Made by a program: the position numbers and the translations under genes. Positions 17,598 through 26,685 of a DNA stretch of 64,000 nucleotides are shown here, in pieces. The notes beneath the pieces are model-generated. The model was given only the letters and a program-made list of their open reading frames with translations. It did not search any database and was not told the DNA's origin. Positions within the stretch are counted from its first letter, which is position 1, and each line of letters starts with the position of its first letter. Source of the DNA: Erwinia sp. HDF1-3R (lineage in GTDB: Bacteria; Pseudomonadota; Gammaproteobacteria; Enterobacterales; Enterobacteriaceae); the NCBI RefSeq assembly GCF_039621855.1, contig NZ_CP155071.1, forward strand, positions 1,674,001 through 1,738,000. Direction: 5' to 3'.

Positions 17598-19331
17598 TCA
17601 CTTCTGGTGACTTTCGCAGCCGCACGCTGCCCAGTGCTTCGCTTTAGTGGTTTTGCCAATTCCTGGATTAAAACTGTTGGTCGGGTCGAGCTGCTGATAA
17701 AACGCTCTGAGCTGCGGCTTCGCCTCGTAGAGGTGGCCGACGTTGTGCTCGGCGGGATACTCAGCGCCGCGCGCCGCCAGAATAGCCAGCATCTTCTCTT
17801 TAAGCGCGTGGGCGTCCACGCCCTTCTTCACAATATAATCCTGATGGAATACGTGGCAGAAAAAGTGGCCGTAATAGAGGCGGTGTACCAGCGCATCGTC
17901 GAATTCGGCTGGCAGGCGCTCGAACCAGTCGCGATCGTTGCGTTTAAGGGCGATGTCCAGCGCCAGAATATCCTCAACCTCATCGTGATGGACCGCATGA
18001 TAGCGGACCGCCGCACCGGCTGCGGCAAAACGGTGCAGAAACGCCTTCGCCCCCTCTTCTTTATCGCATTCAAAAAAGGCGCCGTCCGCCTGCTGGAAAA
18101 AGGCATCAAGATAGCGACGCGCTTCGTCAATACCTTCACCGGACATTTTCAGCATCAGATGATGCTCAAAGCGGTCGCGATACTGCTTAAGTCGCTTTGG
18201 CAGCGGAGAGGGGAGCAGATTAGCGAACTTCTGTAGCAGCCGATCGGTGAAGTTGGGTTTAACAAACGAGAGTTTTTTCAGCAGCGCGTCGGCGCGGCCC
18301 TTCAGGCTGAAGAACAGCGGCATTTTGTCGGTGCCGAGGCGGTCAATCATCATAAAGGTGTCTTTGCCATAGACTTCGGCAATATCGAAGATATCGCGAT
18401 GCAGATACTCCCCGGCGACGGGCAGTTCGCGAAACTCACTGAGGATATGGCGGCGAAGCGTATCCAGCACGGCTGTGTCGTTGGTGCCAATGTAGAAAAC
18501 CTGCTGAGTCGTATCAGCGGGGAAGGTATCCAGCCGCACCGCAAAGAGCGCCAGCCTGCCTGCGCAGCCGGATGCTTCGTACAGGCGCCGGGCATCGGCA
18601 TTAAAGCGCGAAGGCGTATCAGCTTCGATATCGCGCACGCGTTCGGCATACTCATGGTCAGAGGCGTGGCGCGTATCGTAGCGGACATCGTCCGGCTGCC
18701 AGGTTTCATCATCCAGCCGGCTGAGGATCTGTTCAGGGCTGTTACCCAGTTCGATACCCAAATGATTCACCAGCTTCAGTGCGCCCTGCGCATCAATCTG
18801 CGCGTAGAGCGCCATTTCGCTGTAGGCGGGGCCACGGCGAATCAGCGATCCGCCTGAGTTATTACAGACGCCGCCCAGCACCGACGCGCCGATGCAGGAG
18901 GAGCCGATCACCGAATGAGGCTCGCGTCCCAGCGGCTTCAGCAGCTTCTCCAGCTGATAGAGCGTGCTGCCCGGCAGCGCCAGCACCTGCTTTCCCTTAT
19001 CCAGCAGCTGAATTTTGTCCATTCTCAGCGTGCTGATAATCACGATATCGCGGTCGTAGTCGTTGCCGTTCGGCGTGGAGCCTTCCGTCAGGCCGGTATT
19101 GGCCGCCTGCATCAGGATAATCACGTCTGCGCTGACGCAGGCCTGTAGAATGCGCCACTGTTCCAGCAGCGTACCGGGAAAAACCACCGCCAGCGCGTCA
19201 CCCTCGCCGGAGCGAAAGCCGCGACGATAGCGTTCAGTGTCGCCGGGATCGGTAAGAAGATGCGCGCGCCCGACGATGCGCTTCAGTTCTGCTACCAGCT
19301 GCTGAGGGTCCGGGCGTGAAGAATTAAGCAT
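17598..19331 (-). CDS. dld: Quinone-dependent D-lactate dehydrogenase Dld
   Basis: 577 residues. A peripheral inner-membrane flavoenzyme that oxidises D-lactate to pyruvate and passes electrons to the quinone pool. The FAD-binding domain shows MQAANTGLTEGSTPNGNDYDRD and SVIGSSCIGASVLGGVCNNSGG, and the C-terminal membrane-binding half ends in the conserved AEYPAEHNVGHLYEA and DPTNSFNPGIGKT. The whole aligns with E. coli Dld (571 aa). Start ATG at 19331 is chosen over 19355, because AAAGGA lies seven bases upstream of it. It neighbours bglX divergently, as in E. coli. Confidence 0.96.
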   Translation of the reverse strand: MLNSSRPDPQQLVAELKRIVGRAHLLTDPGDTERYRRGFRSGEGDALAVVFPGTLLEQWRILQACVSADVIILMQAANTGLTEGSTPNGNDYDRDIVIISTLRMDKIQLLDKGKQVLALPGSTLYQLEKLLKPLGREPHSVIGSSCIGASVLGGVCNNSGGSLIRRGPAYSEMALYAQIDAQGALKLVNHLGIELGNSPEQILSRLDDETWQPDDVRYDTRHASDHEYAERVRDIEADTPSRFNADARRLYEASGCAGRLALFAVRLDTFPADTTQQVFYIGTNDTAVLDTLRRHILSEFRELPVAGEYLHRDIFDIAEVYGKDTFMMIDRLGTDKMPLFFSLKGRADALLKKLSFVKPNFTDRLLQKFANLLPSPLPKRLKQYRDRFEHHLMLKMSGEGIDEARRYLDAFFQQADGAFFECDKEEGAKAFLHRFAAAGAAVRYHAVHHDEVEDILALDIALKRNDRDWFERLPAEFDDALVHRLYYGHFFCHVFHQDYIVKKGVDAHALKEKMLAILAARGAEYPAEHNVGHLYEAKPQLRAFYQQLDPTNSFNPGIGKTTKAKHWAACGCESHQK

Positions 19332-19525
19332 AGGCGTTGTCCTTTTCATTATCACCGCTTAACCTTAGCACCACTCCGCGCGTGCCGGTGGGGTAAAAAA
19401 GTCGATCGCGATCCCGCCAGTGGGTTGAATACTATCTGCTATCATCAACTTATGGCACACTGGCGTACCCGTGTCCTGTCGTGAAATCACTCACTGCTCC
19501 GCAGTTATTAAGAGAAACCAACCTG

Positions 19526-21823
19526 ATGAAATGGATGTGCTCTGTCAGCCTTGCTGCCGCCCTGGTGCTGCACCCGGCATTAGCTGAGGACCTTACGGCT
19601 CCCCATGCCTTAACGCCGCAAGCCCGCGATGCCTTCGTGACCGATCTGCTGAAAAAGATGACTCTCGATGAAAAAATTGGTCAGCTGCGACTGATAAGCG
19701 TCGGGCCGGATAATCCGAAAGAGGCTATCCGCGATATGATCCAGCATGAGCAGGTGGGGGCGATTTTCAACACTGTGACCCGACAGGATATTCGCGCGAT
19801 GCAGGATCAGGTGATGCAGCTCAGTCGCCTGAAAATCCCCCTCTTTTTTGCCTTTGACGTGGTGCACGGCCAGCGCACCGTTTTCCCTATCCCGCTGGCG
19901 CTGGCGGCCAGCTGGGATCTGGCGGCGGTGGCTGACGTGGGGCGGATCTCGGCTTATGAAGCCGCAGATGATGGCCTGAACATGACCTGGGCGCCGATGG
20001 TCGACGTCACGCGCGAGCCGCGCTGGGGCCGGGTTTCCGAAGGGTTCGGAGAAGACACCTTTCTGACCTCGGCAATGGGGCGGGCGATGGTTGAATCCAT
20101 GCAGGGTAAAAGCCCGGCGGATCGCTATTCGGTGATGACCAGCGTAAAACACTTTGCGGCCTATGGCGCAGTAGAGGGCGGCCGCGACTACAACACGGTC
20201 GATATGAGCCCGCAGCGTCTGGCGCAGGACTATCTGCCGCCTTATAAAGCCGCGCTGGATGCGGGAAGCGGGGGCGTGATGGTGGCGCTTAACTCGCTAA
20301 ACGGCGTGCCCGCCACGGCGGACGGCTGGCTGCTAAAAGATCTGCTGCGCAATGAGTGGAAGTTTAAGGGCATTACCATTAGCGACCACGGGGCGATTAA
20401 AGAGCTGATCAAGCATGGGGTCGCCAGCGATCCGGAAGACGCGGTGCGCATTGCGATTCAGTCCGGCGTCAATATGAGCATGAGTGATGAATACTACAGT
20501 AAGTACCTGCCGGGCCTGGTAAAACGCGGGGCGGTAAGTGAAAACGAGATCGACGACGCCGTCCGCCACGTGCTTAACGTCAAATATGACATGGGGCTGT
20601 TTAATAACCCTTACAGCCATCTTGGGCCCAAAGAGAGCGACCCTGCCGATACCAACGCCGAAAGCCGTTTGCACCGGGCAGAGGCGCGTGATGTGGCGCG
20701 TAAGAGCATCGTGCTGCTGAAAAACCGTCTTGATACGCTGCCGCTGAAAAAGTCCGGTACCCTTGCGCTGATTGGGCCGCTGGCCGACAGCCAGCGGGAC
20801 ATTATGGGGAGCTGGTCGGCGGCGGGCGTTGCTGCACAGTCGGTGAGCGTGCTGCAGGGGCTGAAAAACGCGACGGCTGGTAAGGCAACGGTACTGTATG
20901 CCAAGGGCGCTAACGTGACCGATAACAAAGGCATCCAGGATTTCCTCAATCTGTATGAAAAGGCGGTGACGGTCGACGCGCGTACCCCGCAGCAAATGCT
21001 GGATGAGGCGGTTGCCACCGCCAGGAAAGCGGATGTGGTTATTGCGGTGGTCGGCGAAGCCCAGGGCATGGCGCATGAGGCCTCAAGCCGCAGCGACATT
21101 ACCATTCCTCCCAGCCAGCTGGCGCTGATCGATGCGCTGAAAGCGACCGGCAAGCCGCTGGTGCTGGTTCTGATGAACGGTCGACCGCTGGCGCTGGTGA
21201 AGGAGAATATGCAGGCCGATGCGCTGCTGGAGACCTGGTTCAGCGGCACCGAGGGCGGAAATGCCATCGCCGACGTGCTTTTTGGCGACTACAATCCCTC
21301 TGGCAAGCTGCCGATATCGTTTCCCCGCTCGGTGGGTCAAATCCCGATTTACTATAATCACCTTAATACCGGGCGTCCTTACGATGCCAACAAGCCGAAT
21401 AAGTACACCTCGCATTACTATGATGCGGCTAACGGTCCGCTGTTTCCGTTCGGCTATGGTCTGAGCTACACCACCTTTACGGTGTCCCCAGTGGTGATGT
21501 CTGCGCCAACCCTGCCGCATAACGGTACGGTGAACGCCAGCGTCACGGTTACCAATACCGGTAAGCGTGACGGCGCCACGGTGGTGCAGATGTATCTGCA
21601 TGACGACATCGCCAGCATCAGCAGACCGGTCAAAGAGCTGAAGGGCTTTAAGCGCATCATGCTGAAGGCGGGCGAATCACAACGGGTGACGTTCCCGATC
21701 GACGTGCAGGCGCTGAGCTTCTGGAATGCGAAGATGCAGTATGTTGCTGAGCCAGGCAAATTCGACGTGATGATTGGACTGGACTCGGTTCGGACGCAGA
21801 ATGCAGAGTTCACTTACCCGTAA
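19526..21823 (+). CDS. bglX: Periplasmic beta-glucosidase BglX (GH3)
   Basis: 765 residues, the same as the E. coli enzyme, with signal peptide MKWMCSVSLAAALVLHPALA. The GH3 N-domain contains KIGQLRLIS, MTWAPMVDVTREPRWGR, SVKHFAAYG and GITISDHGAIKEL with the nucleophile Asp. The C-domain contains EAQGMAHEASSRSDI and the catalytic-acid region. A fibronectin-III-like domain forms the end (TNTGKRDGATVVQMYL). It hydrolyses beta-glucosides in the periplasm. An upstream in-frame ATG at 19481 would spoil the signal peptide, so ATG at 19526 is used. Confidence 0.96.
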   Translation: MKWMCSVSLAAALVLHPALAEDLTAPHALTPQARDAFVTDLLKKMTLDEKIGQLRLISVGPDNPKEAIRDMIQHEQVGAIFNTVTRQDIRAMQDQVMQLSRLKIPLFFAFDVVHGQRTVFPIPLALAASWDLAAVADVGRISAYEAADDGLNMTWAPMVDVTREPRWGRVSEGFGEDTFLTSAMGRAMVESMQGKSPADRYSVMTSVKHFAAYGAVEGGRDYNTVDMSPQRLAQDYLPPYKAALDAGSGGVMVALNSLNGVPATADGWLLKDLLRNEWKFKGITISDHGAIKELIKHGVASDPEDAVRIAIQSGVNMSMSDEYYSKYLPGLVKRGAVSENEIDDAVRHVLNVKYDMGLFNNPYSHLGPKESDPADTNAESRLHRAEARDVARKSIVLLKNRLDTLPLKKSGTLALIGPLADSQRDIMGSWSAAGVAAQSVSVLQGLKNATAGKATVLYAKGANVTDNKGIQDFLNLYEKAVTVDARTPQQMLDEAVATARKADVVIAVVGEAQGMAHEASSRSDITIPPSQLALIDALKATGKPLVLVLMNGRPLALVKENMQADALLETWFSGTEGGNAIADVLFGDYNPSGKLPISFPRSVGQIPIYYNHLNTGRPYDANKPNKYTSHYYDAANGPLFPFGYGLSYTTFTVSPVVMSAPTLPHNGTVNASVTVTNTGKRDGATVVQMYLHDDIASISRPVKELKGFKRIMLKAGESQRVTFPIDVQALSFWNAKMQYVAEPGKFDVMIGLDSVRTQNAEFTYP

Positions 21824-21865
21824 TCTCTGCAGGTAAATCAGCCATAGCACAACGTTTATGGCCGG

Positions 21866-21898
21866 GATAAGGGGCGAAATTTTCGCCCCTTATTATTT
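21866..21898 (+). terminator. Rho-independent terminator of bglX
   Basis: A 13-bp perfect inverted repeat (21867-21879 and 21881-21893, core AAGGGGCGAAA) is followed by TATTTTG. It lies 43 bp after the bglX stop. Confidence 0.9.
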
Positions 21899-21924
21899 TG
21901 ACTCCGCATTAATCAGGAACCCCT

Positions 21925-22794
21925 ATGCTTTCGGTTCGCGACAGGATCCAGCAGCAGGTCTTTCGCCTGAACGGGCTGGCAATGAATGAATTTGATCTCT
22001 CTCAACCGGCTGGCGACCCGGGCCTTTACGGCCCGGACAGCGTAATCTGGCGCGTTCACGGCGACTTCTCGTCAATGCTGTGCGGCGGCATATCAGCCCT
22101 GCTGATGCAGATGCTGCATCCGCTGGCGCTGGCGGGCGTCTGGGATCACTCCCGCTTCCGGGAGGATATGATGGGTCGCCTGCGGCGGACCAGCCAGTTT
22201 ATTGCCGTGACCACCTTTGGGAACACCCAGGACGCCGCTACGCTGATTGAGCGGGTGAAACGCATCCATCTCCAGGTGACCGGCGTAGACGCCGCGGGTA
22301 CGCCTTACGCCGCCAGCGATCCGGCACTGCTGACCTGGGTTCACGTGGCTGAAACCAGCCGCTTTCTCGCCGCCCATCTGCGCTATAAAAACCCGCAGCT
22401 GAGTCTGGCAGAGCAGGACCGCTACTATGCGGAAGCGGCGAGGGTCGCAGAAGCGCTGGGCGCGGAGGAGGTGCCGAAAACGGTCGCGGCGGTAGAGGAC
22501 TATCTGGAGCGAATACGGCCCCAACTGCGCTGCGATGCGCGTACCCGTGAAGTGCTTGCTCTGCTGATGAATGCCCCTGCACCCAGCTGGCAGGCAAAGC
22601 CCGCGATGCACGCGATGATGATGGCCGGTATTGAACTGCTTCCCGAATGGGCACAGCAGGCATTTGGCTTTCGCTTCTCGCCGCTGAGGCATCGGTTGAT
22701 TCGCCAGCGCCTTGTCCTGCTTGCCGGTGTTCTGCGCTGGTGTATCCGTCGCGGGGCCTATCATCGGGCAATGCAGCGCATGGGGCGTGATTAA
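21925..22794 (+). CDS. MpaB/DUF2236-family oxygenase-like protein
   Basis: 289 residues, mostly alpha-helical, with the family start VIWRVHGDFSSMLCGGISALLMQMLHPLALAGV followed by DHSRFREDMMGRLRRTSQFIAVTTFG and LLTWVHVAETSRFL. These are hallmarks of the ER-bound oxygenase MpaB / latex-clearing-protein superfamily (DUF2236). That superfamily includes b-type haem oxygenases with conserved His residues such as those in LHP and VHV here. The substrate is unknown. It starts 102 bp after the bglX stop, behind the bglX terminator. Confidence 0.85.
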   Translation: MLSVRDRIQQQVFRLNGLAMNEFDLSQPAGDPGLYGPDSVIWRVHGDFSSMLCGGISALLMQMLHPLALAGVWDHSRFREDMMGRLRRTSQFIAVTTFGNTQDAATLIERVKRIHLQVTGVDAAGTPYAASDPALLTWVHVAETSRFLAAHLRYKNPQLSLAEQDRYYAEAARVAEALGAEEVPKTVAAVEDYLERIRPQLRCDARTREVLALLMNAPAPSWQAKPAMHAMMMAGIELLPEWAQQAFGFRFSPLRHRLIRQRLVLLAGVLRWCIRRGAYHRAMQRMGRD

Positions 22795-22913
22795 GCGATA
22801 CATCGGGCGCTAAGGAAGACTTTGAGACTCTTCCTCTTGTTGTGACGTGGCGTAACAGGACATCCTGCTCTATTCTCCGGAAAAGGGATCCTTCCCACCA
22901 TCGTCGAGGCTAT

Positions 22914-24023
22914 ATGAGACCGTCGTACCTGATTGCTGAAGTGGCTAATCAGCAACAAACGCTGATCGCCAGGGTTGAACAGGATGAGCGCACGGCTTAT
23001 TTCTACCTGTGGCCCGCCGAGTCTTTTCGCAGTCAGTTTGCCGTACGCGGCTGCTGGCTACGTAATCTTCTGCCTGCACCTGCCCGCGAAGACGTAGAGG
23101 CCATGGAGCAGGGGATAGCACCGCTGTTAAGCGCCAGCTTCTGTCGCACGCTGGAGGCGGAACCTGCTTTGGACCCTGCTGGTTTACAAATTATTTGGGA
23201 ACCGTCCGATGACGGTGCGGCGCTTTGGTATCAGGGACAGCTGCTGGCCGTGATCCCGGGCTGGAGTCTGTATCAGAATAAGCAGGTGAGCTTTTCGGCC
23301 GGGTGCATTAAGGAAAACCGTCTGACCGCGCCGCTGGGGTCGGCTTCGACCAATGATAATTACGCCCAGGCTGAAAAAAACCGTCTTTTCTGGCGTGACT
23401 GGCACGACGCACATCTGTGGGAGCCCATGCAGCGCGATTTGCTTAAGTGTTACGAATCCCACTACGGCGAGTCCCTTAAGTATTATGCTATCGATCAGGG
23501 GAGCTGGCCGCCGATGGCCATTTCCCAGCACTATCATCAGGGGAGCTGGTTTTTCCTGACGTTGGGGATGAGCATTCGCCCGATGCCCTGGGTCGATTAT
23601 CTGTATCAGGAGCTGGCCCCACAGTATCGCCGCGCCGAGCTGGCGATGGCGATTGATGCCGAGGTGATGACCGAGGAGAACGCGGTGCAGATGGCCAGTG
23701 CGCTGGCAGGTTTCGCACATTTCCCCTGGGCACGGCTTAGCTGGCTGGGGGAGGGGCATACGCTGGAGTCAGCGGTCGCGCCGGTGGGTTTTGAAGGTTT
23801 TCTGCTGTCGGGTGAGCTGGGGCGTGAGGAGGGGCAGTTTGCCTTACCTAAGCGCGAAGGTGATAAGGTTAATTTGTTTTGGGCAACGCCGGTGACCACT
23901 ACCGAGCGTGAGTTTGCGCAGGCCGATGAGAATGGGGGTTATCAGTTGGTTGAGCGGCTGATGCAATCCGGTGCCGGTCATATTTTCCGGCCGCGCCAGC
24001 AGATTGTCGATCCAGAGAGTTAA
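22914..24023 (+). CDS. Uncharacterised cytoplasmic protein, possibly SUFU-domain-like
   Basis: 369 residues with no signal peptide or membrane helix. The central part (IRPMPWVDYLYQELAPQYRRAELAMAIDAEV) and the later FEGFLLSGELG...VNLFWATPVTTTEREFAQ resemble bacterial suppressor-of-fused (SUFU) domain proteins. In those a C-terminal WATPVT-type strand and an Arg-x-Glu-Leu strand are common. The assignment is tentative. The ATG at 22914 is preceded by GAGG and replaces an upstream in-frame ATG at 22842 whose encoded extension looks like untranslated sequence. The gene ends where repeat cluster 2 begins. Confidence 0.6.
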   Translation: MRPSYLIAEVANQQQTLIARVEQDERTAYFYLWPAESFRSQFAVRGCWLRNLLPAPAREDVEAMEQGIAPLLSASFCRTLEAEPALDPAGLQIIWEPSDDGAALWYQGQLLAVIPGWSLYQNKQVSFSAGCIKENRLTAPLGSASTNDNYAQAEKNRLFWRDWHDAHLWEPMQRDLLKCYESHYGESLKYYAIDQGSWPPMAISQHYHQGSWFFLTLGMSIRPMPWVDYLYQELAPQYRRAELAMAIDAEVMTEENAVQMASALAGFAHFPWARLSWLGEGHTLESAVAPVGFEGFLLSGELGREEGQFALPKREGDKVNLFWATPVTTTEREFAQADENGGYQLVERLMQSGAGHIFRPRQQIVDPES

Positions 24024-24080
24024 GCACGGGCATTGCCTTGCGCGTTACTGGCTTAGTGCTGTCACCTGGGGGTTGTGCCC

Positions 24081-24221
24081 GGTGCCTGGCGCGGCAAGGC
24101 TGGGGTGGTCGCCAACGTGTGGTGCCCGGTGTCTGGCGCGGCTAGGCTGGGGTGGTCGCCAACGTGCGGTGCCCGGTGTCTGGCGCGGCAAGGCTGGGGT
24201 GGTCGCCAACGTGTGGTGCCC
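24081..24221. repeat. Three tandem copies of a 47-bp GC-rich unit
   Basis: Copies are 24081-24127, 24128-24174 and 24175-24221, each carrying GGCGCGGC(A/T)AGGCTGGGG and GGTCGCCAACGTG. It sits immediately before module A, the position occupied by the 41-bp triplet in cluster 1. The two share the GTCGCC(A/T)ACG core. Confidence 0.88.
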
Positions 24222-24228
24222 GGTGTCA

Positions 24229-24445
24229 GGCGGTCCTCGCGCCGCGCGTGGCGCGGTGCCTTCGCTCCGCACGTCGACCTTTCGGAGCGGTCATGACGTG
24301 ACATCCCTGTCCCGGCATGCCCTTGTGCCAGCCTCCCTGCTGGCCCATCCGGGTCTTCCTCTCTTCACTCAGCGCTGCGGAATGCCTGTCACCGGGCCCC
24401 ACCCGCTGGCTCCTTTGCATTGTGCAGGCTGTAGGTAAGGGCGGT
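24229..24445. repeat. Module A, copy 3
   Basis: Full-length module A, near-identical to 6882-7100, running into module B (GGCGGTTTCGGACAGGCAAT). Confidence 0.85.
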
Positions 24446-25103
24446 TTCGGACAGGCAATCCCAGGCAGGTTTGAAAGCGGAGAGAACTCGGCAATCAGAC
24501 AACCTCCTTGCCAAACGCTTAGGGCCGTAGCCTGTGGGTTATGCCTGATGCCGCAAAGGACGTGGATACCGTTTGCGGGCAGTGACCGATATGGCCAGGA
24601 TCCGGGATGTCGCCAACGAACGGCGGCTGGCTGGCTGAAGGCCTGGTGCCGTCGCTTACGGGTGGTGCACGGTGCGACAGAGGCCCCTATGGTCGCCAAC
24701 GGGTGTTGCCCGGTGCCAGCCCCCCTGCTGGCCCATCCGGGTCTTCCTCTCTCCGCTCAGCGCTGCGGAATGCCTGTCACCGGGTCCCACCCGCTGGCTC
24801 CTTTTGCATTGTGCAGGCTGTAGGTAAGGGCGGTTTCGGACAGGCAATCCCAGGCAGGTTTGAAAGCGGAGAGAACTCTGCAATCAGACAACCTCTTTGC
24901 CAAAGCCTCAGGGCCGTAGCCTGTGGGTTATGCCTGATGCTGTAAAGGCCGTGGATACCGTTTGCGGGCAGTGACCGATATGGCCAGGATCCGGGATGTC
25001 GCCAACGAACGGCGGCTGGCTGGCTGAAGGCCTGGTGCCGTCGCTTACGCGTGGTGCACGGTGCTGCACAGGCCTGGGGTGTCGCCAACGGGTGTTGCCC
25101 GGT
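24327..25103. repeat. 388/389-bp tandem duplication
   Basis: 24327-24714 is repeated as 24715-25103 with few differences, one of them a single inserted T. Each unit starts at GCCAGC inside module A and contains the rest of A plus module B. GCCAG also starts the next unit at 25104, which suggests recombination between short GCCAG repeats. The second unit therefore carries a module A lacking its first 100 or so bases. Confidence 0.85.
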
Positions 25104-25107
25104 GCCA

Positions 25108-25320
25108 GGCGGTCCTCACGCCGCGCTTCGCGCGGTGCCTTCGCTCCGCTCGTCGACCTTTCGGATCGGGCATGACGTGACATCCCTTTCCCGGCATGCC
25201 CTTGTGCCAGCATCCCTGCTGGCCCATCCGGGTCTTCCTCCCTGCGCTCAGCGCTGCGGAATGCCTGTCACCGGGCCCCACCCGCTGGCTTATTGCATTG
25301 TGCTGGCTGCGGGTAAGGGC
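25108..25320. repeat. Module A, copy 5 (full length)
   Basis: Another complete module A, followed directly by module C as in cluster 1. The small differences from other copies include compensating changes inside palindromes (GCGCTTCGCGC versus GCGCGTGGCGC), as expected if structure matters. Confidence 0.8.
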
Positions 25321-25350
25321 GGTGTCGGACAGGCAATCCCAGGCAGGTTT

Positions 25351-25545
25351 GAATGCGTACAGGAAATATGCAATTACCAAAATAGTTGGGATATGAAGAA
25401 AATCAGAAGACTGAGAGTGCACAGTTTATTGTGACTGGTTTTTTCGTGGTGCAGATAAATGACCTGAATAGCGGCACCAAAAACTAAATCGACAAGTGAG
25501 CTGAATCCTGCGCGAGAGCAAACCTTAACGGGGATAGGCTCGGAA
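25351..25545. repeat. Module C, copy 2
   Basis: Matches 7574-7770 with a handful of changes. It is followed by a single copy (not three) of the TGCGGACAGATAAACGG unit. Confidence 0.85.
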
Positions 25546-25596
25546 ACCTGCGGACAGATAAACGGTTTTACTTAAAGCGGCCCAGAAGCCTGAGAG

Positions 25597-25799
25597 GTGG
25601 ATAATCCCTGCGGGTGACGGGCATTCCGCAGCGCTGCGGCGCAGACGGAAGGCCAGGCGAGGGCAGCAGGGATGCTGCACTCAGGGAGCGGCGGGCAGGG
25701 ATGCCCGCTCGCGACCGGGCCGTCCGGCCTGGAGCCGGAGCCAAAGGCACCATGCGAAGCGTGGCGCGAGGACGCCCGGCACCCGCAGGGATTATCCAC
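25597..25799. repeat. Module D, copy 2: 203-bp element with 25-bp terminal inverted repeats
   Basis: Same length as 7902-8104. The left arm 25597-25621 and right arm 25775-25799 are complementary with one mismatch. Internal palindromes are kept. Two further copies of the right-arm motif follow around 25848-25880. Confidence 0.85.
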
Positions 25800-25939
25800 C
25801 GACACAGCAAAAATCCCAGCCTGCACAACTCACCGTCACCCGCAGGGATTATCCACCGGCACAGCAGAAATTCCAGCCTGCACAACCACCCAGATATAAT
25901 GCAATTCAGCGCGGTTGATAATTATGTTGCCCTGACCAA

Positions 25940-26239
25940 TCAGCCGTATTTTTTGGCGAAATTCTCATCAGATGTGCAAAGGTAAATAATAAACTCAAAA
26001 AAGGCGATCAGCGCCGGAATGAACGTCCAGCAAAAAATCAGATAGAGAAAACCCTGCCCAACACGGCCAAGATAAAACTTGTGAACGCCAAATGCGCCAA
26101 GGAAAAAGGCTAACAGCGCTGCTGCAATCCGGCTCTTTTCTCCTGTCACCGCACCCTGCGTTGCGCCACAATGTGGACAAGCTCTGGCAGAACTGTGAAT
26201 TTCTTTACCGCAACCCCGGCAAAAAACCATCCCAGACAT
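25940..26239 (-). CDS. TM2-domain membrane protein with N-terminal zinc ribbon
   Basis: 99 residues. An N-terminal zinc ribbon with two CxxC pairs (CRGCG and CPHCG) is followed by a TM2 domain: a first helix AALLAFFLGAFGVHKFYLGR and a second GQGFLYLIFCWTFIPALIAFFEFIIYL. TM2 proteins are small membrane proteins without a settled bacterial function. Start ATG at 26239 follows GGAGGT; an upstream ATG at 26251 overlaps that ribosome site. It lies directly beside repeat cluster 2. Confidence 0.85.
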   Translation of the reverse strand: MSGMVFCRGCGKEIHSSARACPHCGATQGAVTGEKSRIAAALLAFFLGAFGVHKFYLGRVGQGFLYLIFCWTFIPALIAFFEFIIYLCTSDENFAKKYG

Positions 26240-26251
26240 ATAAACCTCCAT

Positions 26252-26685
26252 TTAATAAATTAAAATTAACTTTCCCGTTATCGGCACCGGTTAGAAATTT
26301 CTTAATACCAACAGGACAAAAAAACCTTACGTATTTCGCCCCTGGATAATTCGCAGACAAGGGGCATTATTCTACTTATCCTGTCCGGCTAAATTATCGG
26401 CAGCCATCATATCAAAATGGCAATCGATGCAAATACAAATATTACGTGGCGCGATAAAAACTCTCCGGTACTACCCGCGGGTCTGGATATGATCCTGCCC
26501 GTGGGATGACACCCGCGCAGCAATACTTTACGGTGACCGGATTCACCCTCCGCTCTCTCGCGATTGGCGTCTCTACTCGCGCAATCCTGCTAAAGTTGCG
26601 TAACCTTTCTCATTTCGCACGAATTTTACGTCATCAGGTTAAAAAGATGTGCCACACTAACTGGGAATTATCTTAAGGAGGGCGA
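26252..26685. other. Intergenic region upstream of idi
   Basis: About 430 bp between the divergent TM2 gene and idi. It is AT-rich near 26250-26450. No reading frame of note is seen. Promoters of both genes must be here. A strong AAGGAGGG ribosome site (about 26675-26682) precedes idi. Confidence 0.5.

Larger units (their letters stand above)
24024..25905. repeat. Repeat cluster 2: mosaic of the same modules as cluster 1, partly duplicated
   Basis: About 1.9 kb without a credible gene. The order is a 47-bp tandem triplet (24081-24221), module A (24229-24445), a spacer module B, a deleted module A (24715-24830), module B again, a full module A (25108-25320), module C (25351-25545), and module D (25597-25799) with repeat tails to about 25890. 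The layout parallels 6702-8217 in the same orientation. Confidence 0.85.

Noticed and set aside
17429-17647. 72-codon frame rich in Leu-Met
   Set aside because: It is only a translation of the CTGATG microsatellite, with no ribosome site and no relatives known to me.
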